From an uncultured Clostridiaceae bacterium (GTDB lineage: Bacteria; Bacillota; Clostridia; Lachnospirales; Lachnospiraceae): 64,000 bases of DNA. Positions within the stretch are counted from its first letter, which is position 1. Each line of letters opens with the position of its first letter. Under the pieces are notes generated by a model, which saw only the letters and a list, made by a program, of their open reading frames with translations, made no database searches and was not told where the DNA came from. The DNA lies in contig CABSIM010000001.1 in the NCBI GenBank assembly GCA_902477765.1, positions 62,001 through 126,000 of the forward strand. The letters run 5' to 3'. Positions 35,720-42,789 of this stretch are shown in pieces. Made by a program: the position numbers and the translations under genes.

Positions 35720-37846
35720 ATGGGAAAGTCATTATTTATTGCTGAAAAGCCCAGTGTTGCCCAGGAATTTGCCAAGGCGCTGCACATTTCGGGAAAGCGG
35801 GGAGACGGATACATTGAATCGGACAGGGCTATTGTGACCTGGTGTGTGGGGCATCTGGTGACCATGAGCTATCCGGATGCCTATGATCCTGCTTACAAAC
35901 GCTGGTCCATGGACACCCTTCCGTTTCTTCCGTCTGTCTTTCAATATCAGGTCATTGAAGGAGTGGAAAAACAGTTCCGTATCGTAAGCGGTCTTCTGAA
36001 CCGGGAGGATGTGGACACCATATATGTCTGCACGGACTCAGGACGCGAAGGAGAGTATATTTACCGGCTTGTGGAACAGATGGCCGGAGTGAAGGGAAAG
36101 GAACGGCGCCGGGTCTGGATTGATTCCCAGACCGAGGAGGAGATTCTGAGGGGAGTCCGTGAGGCAAAGGACCTGTCTGAATATGATGATCTGGCTGCAT
36201 CTGCCTATCTGCGGGCCAAGGAAGATTATCTGATGGGAATTAATTTTTCCAGGGTACTTACGCTGAAATACGGCCCTGCGGTGGCATCCTATCTCAGGGA
36301 AAAACGTGCGGTTCTTTCTGTGGGACGGGTCATGACCTGTGTGCTGGGCATGGTGGTCCGACGGGAAAGAGAGATCCGCAGTTTTGTAAAAACGCCGTTT
36401 TACCGGGTGATGGGAAGTTTTGAGATGCCGGATTATCCGGATGTCTCTCTGGAGGCAGAGTGGAAGGCTGCAGAAGGGTCCCGGTATTTTGGAACGCCGG
36501 CTCTTTATAAAGAGAATGGCTTCCGTGAAAGGAAGACAGCAGAGGAACTGATACGATATCTGTCACAGGAACCCATGGAAGCGTCTGTGGTGTCCTGTGA
36601 AAAGAAGAAGGAAACCAAATATGCCCCGCTTCTTTATAATCTGGCGGAACTTCAGAATGACTGTTCCAGAATGTTCCGGATCAGCCCGGATGAGACACTG
36701 AAAATTGTGCAGGAGCTGTACGAGAAAAAACTGGTGACATATCCCCGTACAGATGCCAGAGTCCTGTCCACGGCGGTGGCCAGGGAGATCCATAAAAATA
36801 TCGGAGGACTCAGAAATTTCGGCATCCTTTCTGCATTTGCCTCTGAAACTCTCGAGGCGGGAACCTGGAAAAACATTGCCAAGACCAGATATGTCAATGA
36901 CAAACAGATCACGGATCACTATGCCATCATTCCCACAGGACAGGGATTCGGGGCCTTAAAGTCTCTGGGAAGTCTGCAGATGAAGGTATATGAACTGATC
37001 GGAAGACGGTTTCTGGCAGTTTTTTATCCCCCGGCAGTCTATCAGAAAATTTCTCTGCATATGGAAAAACAGGGAGAACATTTTTTCTCCGGCTACCGCA
37101 TGCTTTCGGAAGAGGGATATCTGAAAGTCATGCCTCAGAGTTCCAGACAGAACCGGTCTGAAAAGAAGACGGAAGACGGACAGCAGGAGCAGAAAGAAAA
37201 AGATGACGGCAGGGACGGCGGAGAAGAACATGAGCTGGTTCCGTCCCAGAACAGTACGTCGATGGAACTTCTGCAGCTTCTGAAAAGTCTGAAAAAGGGA
37301 CAGAAGCTGACACTGAAAGGGATGGAGATCCGTGAAGGCGAGACGACGCCGCCGAAACGATATACTTCGGGTTCCATGATTCTGGCCATGGAAAATGCAG
37401 GCCAGCTCATCGAAGATGAGGAACTGCGGGCTCAGATCCGGGGAAGCGGCATCGGAACCAGCGCCACCAGGGCTGAGATTCTGAAAAAACTTTTCAGCAT
37501 CCGGTACCTGTCTCTGTCAAAAAAGACTCAGGTCATTACACCGACACTTCTGGGGGAAATTGTATATGAAGTGGTAAATGCATCTATCCGTCCCCTGCTG
37601 AATCCGGAGCTGACAGCCAGCTGGGAAAAGGGGCTGACATTCGTGGCCGAAGGTTCCATCACACCGGAGGAATATATGGAAAAACTGAACCGGTTTGTGG
37701 CACTGCGGACGGACGGCGTAAAAAAAATCAGTAATCAGATGATGCTGCGGCCGTATTTTGATGCTGCGGCGGAATTTTATAAACCGGTCGGAAAGCCCCG
37801 TTCACAGGGGACAAAGCGAAAAAGCAGCACACAGGAGGTGCAGTGA
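35720..37846 (+). CDS. topB: DNA topoisomerase III (type IA)
   Basis: The 708-residue enzyme begins with a TOPRIM domain ('LFIAEKPSVAQEFAKAL', 'TDSGREGEYIYRLV' with the metal-binding acidic residues). The active-site Tyr341 lies in 'KLVTYPRTDARVLS'. It relaxes and decatenates single-stranded regions. A Lys/Glu-rich linker (about residues 475-510) interrupts the core, and the C-terminus ends soon after the catalytic domain without zinc ribbons, as in TopB. Its TGA overlaps the ATG of the next gene. Confidence 0.94.
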   Translation: MGKSLFIAEKPSVAQEFAKALHISGKRGDGYIESDRAIVTWCVGHLVTMSYPDAYDPAYKRWSMDTLPFLPSVFQYQVIEGVEKQFRIVSGLLNREDVDTIYVCTDSGREGEYIYRLVEQMAGVKGKERRRVWIDSQTEEEILRGVREAKDLSEYDDLAASAYLRAKEDYLMGINFSRVLTLKYGPAVASYLREKRAVLSVGRVMTCVLGMVVRREREIRSFVKTPFYRVMGSFEMPDYPDVSLEAEWKAAEGSRYFGTPALYKENGFRERKTAEELIRYLSQEPMEASVVSCEKKKETKYAPLLYNLAELQNDCSRMFRISPDETLKIVQELYEKKLVTYPRTDARVLSTAVAREIHKNIGGLRNFGILSAFASETLEAGTWKNIAKTRYVNDKQITDHYAIIPTGQGFGALKSLGSLQMKVYELIGRRFLAVFYPPAVYQKISLHMEKQGEHFFSGYRMLSEEGYLKVMPQSSRQNRSEKKTEDGQQEQKEKDDGRDGGEEHELVPSQNSTSMELLQLLKSLKKGQKLTLKGMEIREGETTPPKRYTSGSMILAMENAGQLIEDEELRAQIRGSGIGTSATRAEILKKLFSIRYLSLSKKTQVITPTLLGEIVYEVVNASIRPLLNPELTASWEKGLTFVAEGSITPEEYMEKLNRFVALRTDGVKKISNQMMLRPYFDAAAEFYKPVGKPRSQGTKRKSSTQEVQ

Positions 37847-38520
37847 TGAAAAAAGAGGAAATCAGAACAGAAGAGCTGTTTGACCTGTCTCATACGGCGG
37901 CAGGAGAGTATCTGAGACAGTTTTCCCGTCCCTGGGAAGCACTTCCGGGGATCGGAGATTTTATTCTGGAACTGGGAAAGCGTCTTCCGGAGGAAGAGTA
38001 TGAGTGTCTGGGAGATCATGTCTGGGTTCACAAAAGCGCCAGGGTTTTTCCGAGTGCTTACCTGGGAAAGAATATCATTATAGGAAAAGAAGCAGAAGTC
38101 CGGCACGGCGCATTTCTCAGAAGCAATGCGCTGGTGGGAGAAGGGGCTGTGGTGGGAAATTCCACGGAGCTCAAGAATGTAATTCTATTTGACAAGGTTC
38201 AGGTTCCCCATTATAACTACGTGGGAGATTCCATCCTGGGGTATAAGGCTCATATGGGAGCCGGATCCATTACCTCCAACGTGAAATCCGACAAGCTGCC
38301 GGTAAGAGTGCATGCAGAGGACGGGGATCTGGAAACCGGTCTTAAGAAATTCGGGGCCATGGTGGGAGACTGCGTGGAAGTAGGGTGCGGCTCTATTCTG
38401 AATCCCGGTTCCGTAATCGGGAAGAATACCAACATCTATCCTCTGTCCAGCGTCCGGGGCTGCGTAGATAAAAATTCCATCTACAAACATCAGGGCGAGG
38501 TGGCCCGGAAGGAAGAATAG
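37846..38520 (+). CDS. Left-handed beta-helix protein related to the GlmU acetyltransferase domain
   Basis: The ATG at 37846 overlaps the topB stop (TGATG) and follows CAGGAGG; the product is 224 residues. An N-terminal helical stretch of about 60 residues precedes hexapeptide coils ('VWVHKSARVFPSAYLGKNIIIGKEAEVRHGAFLRS', 'ALVGEGAVVGNSTELKNVILFD'). 'HYNYVGDSILGYKAHMGAGSITSNVK' resembles the GlmU acceptor site. The nucleotidyltransferase domain of GlmU is absent, so it may be an acyltransferase or a nucleotide-sugar binding relative. The real substrate is unknown. Confidence 0.8.
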   Translation: MKKEEIRTEELFDLSHTAAGEYLRQFSRPWEALPGIGDFILELGKRLPEEEYECLGDHVWVHKSARVFPSAYLGKNIIIGKEAEVRHGAFLRSNALVGEGAVVGNSTELKNVILFDKVQVPHYNYVGDSILGYKAHMGAGSITSNVKSDKLPVRVHAEDGDLETGLKKFGAMVGDCVEVGCGSILNPGSVIGKNTNIYPLSSVRGCVDKNSIYKHQGEVARKEE

Positions 38521-38595
38521 GAAGGACAAAAGGCCGGAACTCTTCCATGAAAGAGAAAAGCAGATATCCATGCAGGGTGAAACATATACGGACAG

Positions 38596-38634
38596 AAAAA
38601 GAAGTCTCAGGCATTTGCCTGAGACTTCTTTCTT
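38596..38634. terminator. Bidirectional terminator between convergent genes
   Basis: AGAAGTCTCAGGCA and TGCCTGAGACTTCT (14 bp, perfect) are separated by TT, flanked by an A-run on the left and a T-rich tail on the right. It can end both the topB transcript and the upp transcript. Confidence 0.9.
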
Positions 38635-38652
38635 CCATTCTGTAAACAGCTC

Positions 38653-39291
38653 TTATTTTGTACCGAAAATTCTGTCGCCGGCATCGCCGAGTCCGGGGCA
38701 GATATATGCATTTTCGTTGAGTTCCCTGTCCAGATGTCCCACATAGATCTGGATGTCAGGATGTGCTTCATGAAGACGTCTGAGTCCTTCCGGAGCGGCA
38801 ATGATGCACATGAACTTGATATGTTTGCCGCCGTGCTGCTTGATGAAATCCACGGCTGCCACAGCAGAACCGCCGGTGGCCAGCATGGGATCCGTTACAA
38901 CGATGGTACGCTGGTCGATGGGGCTCGGCAGTTTGCAGTAATATTCGTGAGGTTCATGGGTCACTTCGTCGCGGTAAAGACCGATGTGTCCGACTTTGGC
39001 GGTCGGAACAAGGGCAAGGATGCCGTTGACCATGCCGAGGCCGGCACGGAGAATCGGTACGATGGCAAGTTTCTTTCCGGAAATAACCGGAGTCATGCAT
39101 TTTTCGATGGGAGTTTCCACTTCGATCTCTTCCAGCGGCAGGTCACGGAGCGCCTCATATCCCATAAGCGTGGCGATTTCCTCGATCAGGGTCCGGAATT
39201 CATTGGTTCCTGTATTCCTGTCTCTCAGCATGGAAATTTTGTGCTGAACCAACGGGTGATTGATGATCGATACATTGTCCATATGTTCCAT
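38653..39291 (-). CDS. upp: Uracil phosphoribosyltransferase
   Basis: The 212-residue salvage enzyme makes UMP from uracil and PRPP. 'EIEVETPIEKCMTPVISGKKLAIVPILRAGLGMV' and the PRPP loop 'VVTDPMLATGGSAVAAVDFIKQ' are diagnostic, and 'ICPGLGDAGDRIFGTK' closes the uracil site. The second ATG (39282) is a possible alternative start. It lies 73 bases downstream of a lipoprotein gene on the same strand. Confidence 0.97.
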   Translation of the reverse strand: MEHMDNVSIINHPLVQHKISMLRDRNTGTNEFRTLIEEIATLMGYEALRDLPLEEIEVETPIEKCMTPVISGKKLAIVPILRAGLGMVNGILALVPTAKVGHIGLYRDEVTHEPHEYYCKLPSPIDQRTIVVTDPMLATGGSAVAAVDFIKQHGGKHIKFMCIIAAPEGLRRLHEAHPDIQIYVGHLDRELNENAYICPGLGDAGDRIFGTK

Positions 39292-39364
39292 AATTTTCTG
39301 TACCAGCCTTTCTTAAGTCTTCAACCATTTTTACTATCGTATCAAAATTGGAGAAAAAAATCAA

Positions 39365-40186
39365 CTATTTCGTATCCGGGGTATAACGGATAATTGCGTA
39401 GTCTCCGAGAGCATGGGGAACAGGCATTGAGATGTAAATGGAACCTTCATTTTCATAGGAAAATGCCTGAGGAAAACCGGAAAGATTCTGCGCGGTAAAG
39501 TCACATTGCTTCAGGATATCCCAGCATTCTTCCAGGGAAAGGCCTTTCAGATATTCCCGGATCTCTGCGGATTCAGAAGGTCTGTAGACAACACAGTCAT
39601 CGGAAATAATATATCCGGCCATGGTATAGGCATCTGCATAATCGGAAAGTCCGCTGAGGGTACCGTCACCCAGATCCACGGTAGTGGTATAGAAAATGCC
39701 GGTGGGGTGTGCGGCGCCCTGCTTCATCAGAGAGCCTTCATAGGCGATGACAGCCTTGCTGCGGTCCAGGGAAATGATGGAGCATTTGATTTCAACCGTA
39801 TCTGTTTCCGGAGACACCTCATAGTCGGAAAGAATCCGGGTCGCGTTTTCTTTCAGAAGGGCGTTGACGGTATCCTCTGTACCGGAATCACGGAGATTGG
39901 AAAGAATGGGATATTCGATGGATACTTTCCCCTCTTTTTCTGTGGCAATCTGGGAACGGATGCTCAGGGCATCGGAAGGGGCCTTGCCGTCGGATGATGA
40001 AGAAGCGGATTCTTCAGCAGTTTCAGCGGCAGTTTCTGTCTCGGGAGCCTCCGTGGAAGGGGACATGGTTTCCTCGGCAGCGGTGGTATGAGAACTTGTC
40101 AGGTCTATTTTGTCTTTGGATCTGCAGCCGGTGACGGCACAGCAGAGAGCGGCGGCAAAAACAAACATAAGCATATTTTTTTTCAT
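39365..40186 (-). CDS. RsiV/PdaC-like (DUF4163-type) lipoprotein
   Basis: The frame is open upstream to 40408, but the ATG at about 40186 follows AAAAGGAGATGATT and begins a clear signal peptide ending at lipobox VTGC (Cys21). The 273-residue product has a Thr/Ser/Glu-rich linker (about 28-70). A domain follows with 'IEYPILSNLRDSGTEDTVNALLKENATRIL', matching the DUF4163 region of PdaC and RsiV-type extracellular proteins. The C-terminal half includes 'GTLSGLSDYADAYTMAGYII'. No sigma factor gene is adjacent, so an anti-sigma role is not supported. Function unknown. Confidence 0.7.
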   Translation of the reverse strand: MKKNMLMFVFAAALCCAVTGCRSKDKIDLTSSHTTAAEETMSPSTEAPETETAAETAEESASSSSDGKAPSDALSIRSQIATEKEGKVSIEYPILSNLRDSGTEDTVNALLKENATRILSDYEVSPETDTVEIKCSIISLDRSKAVIAYEGSLMKQGAAHPTGIFYTTTVDLGDGTLSGLSDYADAYTMAGYIISDDCVVYRPSESAEIREYLKGLSLEECWDILKQCDFTAQNLSGFPQAFSYENEGSIYISMPVPHALGDYAIIRYTPDTK

Positions 40187-40426
40187 GACAGAATCATCTC
40201 CTTTTCGTAACTTTTTCTTTATTATACTTGAAATTACGATGGTTGTATATGACAGGATTCTGTATAAATTCTTAAATTTTTTATATTGGTTTGTCATTTG
40301 GATGTTTCTTTTGGCAGAGAAATGTGATATGCTAAACTCCAGAGTGCAGGAAATTTTCTGCCCGGACAGAACAGAAATGACGCTGCCGGCAAAAACATCA
40401 ACATGCAATCATAAGGAGGAACATCC

Positions 40427-41143
40427 ATGAGACTTTTATCTCTGTCGGAAGAATTGAAACAGAATTCCTACCCGGGACGGGGAATCGTGATCGGAAAATC
40501 CAGAGACGGAAAGACCGCCGTGACGGCCTACTTTATCATGGGAAGAAGTGAAAACAGCCGCAATCGCGTGTTTGTGGAAGACGGAGCGGGAATCCGTACC
40601 CAGGCATTCGACCCTTCGAAACTGGTGGATCCCAGTCTGATCATTTATGCACCGGTGCGGGTTCTGGGAAATAAGACCATTGTGACCAATGGCGATCAGA
40701 CAGACACCATCTATGAGGGCATGGACAGACAGATGACCTTTGAACAGTCCCTGCGTTCCCGGGAATTTGAACCGGACGGTCCCAACTTTACTCCGAGAAT
40801 TTCCGGAATCATGCACATTGAGAATGGAAGCTACAATTATGCCATGTCCATTTTAAAGAGCAGCGACGGCAATCCGGAAAGCTGCTGCCGGTTCACATTT
40901 GCCTATGAAAAGCCGCTCTGCGGAGAGGGACATTTCATTCATACCTACATGGGAGACGGAAATCCGCTGCCCAGTTTTGAGGGAGAACCCAAACGCGTGG
41001 AGATCGACGGCAATATTGACGAATTTACAGAGAATGTCTGGGAAAGTCTCAATGAAGACAACAAAGTATCACTGTTTGTGAGATTTATCGATATTGAGAC
41101 GGGAGCTTACGAAACCAGAATTGTGAATAAAAATCAGAAATAA
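40427..41143 (+). CDS. IMP cyclohydrolase (PurO-like)
   Basis: The 238-residue protein resembles the stand-alone IMP cyclohydrolase family first described in archaea (PurO), which closes FAICAR to IMP. 'NSYPGRGIVIGKSRDGKTAVTAYFIMGRSENSRNRVF' is the conserved N-terminal region; 'NFTPRISG' and 'FAYEKPLCGEGHFIHTYMGDGNPLPSF' follow. It lies 12 bases before a stand-alone AICAR transformylase, so together they replace bifunctional PurH. AAGGAGGAAC precedes the ATG. The 240-base gap upstream is AT-rich and shows no recognised purine riboswitch. Confidence 0.9.
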   Translation: MRLLSLSEELKQNSYPGRGIVIGKSRDGKTAVTAYFIMGRSENSRNRVFVEDGAGIRTQAFDPSKLVDPSLIIYAPVRVLGNKTIVTNGDQTDTIYEGMDRQMTFEQSLRSREFEPDGPNFTPRISGIMHIENGSYNYAMSILKSSDGNPESCCRFTFAYEKPLCGEGHFIHTYMGDGNPLPSFEGEPKRVEIDGNIDEFTENVWESLNEDNKVSLFVRFIDIETGAYETRIVNKNQK

Positions 41144-41155
41144 GGAGAGTCGGCG

Positions 41156-42334
41156 ATGAAGGAAATGGAATTGAAATACGGATGCAATCCCAATCAGAAG
41201 CCATCCAGAGTTTTTATGGAAAACGGGAACGATCTTCCCATCAAAGTTCTCAACGGAAAACCGGGATATATTAACCTTCTGGATGCCCTCAACGGATGGC
41301 AGCTGGTAAAAGAACTGAAGAAGGCCACAGGACTTCCTGCCGCCACTTCATTCAAACATGTTTCACCTGCAGGAGCCGCAGTGGGGCTTCCCATGGATGA
41401 GGTACTTAAAAAGATATACTGGGTGGACGATCTGGGAGAACTGTCTCCGCTGGCCTGTGCCTATGCCAGGGCCAGGGGTGCAGACCGTATGTCTTCTTTC
41501 GGAGATTTCATCTCTCTTTCCGATGTCTGTGACGTGGATACAGCAAGGCTGATCAAGCGGGAGGTTTCCGACGGTGTCATTGCACCGGGATATGAGGAAG
41601 AGGCACTGGAAATCCTGAAGGCAAAGAAAAACGGAAATTATAATGTGATCCAGATTGACGAATCCTATGTTCCCGAAGAAATCGAGCATAAACAGGTATT
41701 CGGCGTGACATTCGAACAGGGAAGAAACAATCTGGAAATCAACCGGGAACTGCTTTCCAACGTGGTAACGGAAAATAAAGAGATTCCGGATTCCGCAAAA
41801 GTGGATCTGATGATTGCCCTGATTACGCTGAAATATACCCAGTCCAATTCCGTATGCTATGTGAAGGACGGACAGGCCATCGGAATCGGTGCCGGACAGC
41901 AGTCCAGAGTGCACTGTACGCGCCTTGCGGGACAGAAGGCTGACAACTGGTTCCTTCGTCAGGCGCCTCAGGTTCTGAACCTTCCGTTTATCGACAAGAT
42001 CAAACGGGCCGACAGGGACAATGCCATTGACGTTTATATCGGAGATGAATACATGGATGTACTGGCAGACGGTCAGTGGCAGAAGGTTTTCACCCATCAG
42101 CCGCCGGTGTTTACGAAAGAGGAAAAGAGAGCATGGCTGGACCGCATGCAGGATGTAGCTCTGGGTTCCGATGCCTTCTTCCCCTTTGGTGACAACATTG
42201 AGCGTGCCAGAAAAAGCGGAGTGAAGTACATTGCCCAGCCGGGCGGCTCCGTCCGTGATGACAATGTGATTGAAGTCTGCAATAAATATGGAATGGCCAT
42301 GGCCTTTACGGGCATTCGTCTGTTCCACCATTGA
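41156..42334 (+). CDS. Phosphoribosylaminoimidazolecarboxamide formyltransferase (stand-alone AICARFT)
   Basis: The 392-residue protein corresponds to the transformylase half of PurH and lacks the MGS-like cyclohydrolase domain. 'ELKYGCNPNQKPSRVF' and 'KVLNGKPGYINLLDALNGWQLV' come first. 'AATSFKHVSPAGAAVG' contains the Lys-His active site. 'SNSVCYVKDGQAIGIGAGQQSRVHCTRLAGQKA' and 'DAFFPFGDNIERARKSGVKYIAQPGGSVRDD' complete the fold. It transfers the formyl group from 10-formyl-THF to AICAR. The neighbour upstream supplies the final ring closure. Confidence 0.95.
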   Translation: MKEMELKYGCNPNQKPSRVFMENGNDLPIKVLNGKPGYINLLDALNGWQLVKELKKATGLPAATSFKHVSPAGAAVGLPMDEVLKKIYWVDDLGELSPLACAYARARGADRMSSFGDFISLSDVCDVDTARLIKREVSDGVIAPGYEEEALEILKAKKNGNYNVIQIDESYVPEEIEHKQVFGVTFEQGRNNLEINRELLSNVVTENKEIPDSAKVDLMIALITLKYTQSNSVCYVKDGQAIGIGAGQQSRVHCTRLAGQKADNWFLRQAPQVLNLPFIDKIKRADRDNAIDVYIGDEYMDVLADGQWQKVFTHQPPVFTKEEKRAWLDRMQDVALGSDAFFPFGDNIERARKSGVKYIAQPGGSVRDDNVIEVCNKYGMAMAFTGIRLFHH

Positions 42335-42398
42335 TTTCAGGCGTAAGTTTCTGACAGGGGCTGCGGCAGATGTCAGAACGGAAAAACAAGGCGGGAAG

Positions 42399-42432
42399 CC
42401 CCGGCAGAGAGAAACATGTCTTTCTGCCGGGT
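42399..42432 (+). terminator. Hairpin after the AICAR transformylase gene
   Basis: CCCGGCAGAGAG and CTTTCTGCCGGG form a stem of about 12 bp with one mismatch. The T-tract is missing, so terminator activity is uncertain. Confidence 0.4.
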
Positions 42433-42454
42433 GAAAATCCCGTTGAAAAAGTGC

Positions 42455-42483
42455 TTGCCAAAACGCAGCGGAAATGATAGAAT
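42455..42483 (+). promoter_or_regulatory. Promoter of tRNA-Leu
   Basis: TTGCCA (42455-42460), 17 bases, TAGAAT (42478-42483), 27 bases before the tRNA. Confidence 0.7.
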
Positions 42484-42510
42484 AGTTCCGTTGCAGAGAT
42501 ACTGCAAGAC

Positions 42511-42593
42511 GCCGGCGTGGCGGAATGGCAGACGCATCAGACTCAAAATCTGACGGGGGTAACTTCGTGCCGGTTCAAGTCCGGCCGCCGGCA
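42511..42593 (+). tRNA. tRNA-Leu (CAA)
   Basis: The 83-base molecule has acceptor arms GCCGGCG/CGCCGGC with discriminator A. The anticodon stem TCAGA/TCTGA holds CTCAAAA, giving anticodon CAA. A long class II variable arm and the T-arm CCGGTTCAAGTCCGG follow. It is monocistronic. Confidence 0.95.
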
Positions 42594-42608
42594 TAAACAA
42601 AACGTGCA

Positions 42609-42657
42609 AGACAGTCCGGGTCTGTTCTGGAAAGAACAGGCCCGGACTGTCTTTTTT
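42609..42657 (+). terminator. Terminator of tRNA-Leu
   Basis: A 20-bp stem (AGACAGTCCGGGTCTGTTCT against its complement, one G-T-type mismatch) with loop GGAA is followed by TTTTTT. It separates the housekeeping region from the injection-system locus. Confidence 0.9.
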
Positions 42658-42716
42658 GTGATGTATGACACGGGCAGCAGGACAGAGTGTCGAAAAAACA
42701 GGAATATCCGCCAAAC

Positions 42717-42745
42717 TTGAAAAATATACGGGATTCATATATAAT
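42717..42745 (+). promoter_or_regulatory. Promoter of the eCIS regulator gene
   Basis: TTGAAA (42717-42722) and TATAAT (42740-42745) are 17 bases apart. Transcription should start near 42752, ahead of any of the candidate start codons of the regulator. Confidence 0.7.
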
Positions 42746-42789
42746 GTATACTGAGATTTTGTTTCTGAAAAACGTGACAGGCAGCCTTT

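Noticed and set aside
40187..40426. Purine riboswitch ahead of the IMP cyclohydrolase gene
   Set aside because: No purine aptamer core or paired loops could be recognised in this AT-rich stretch.
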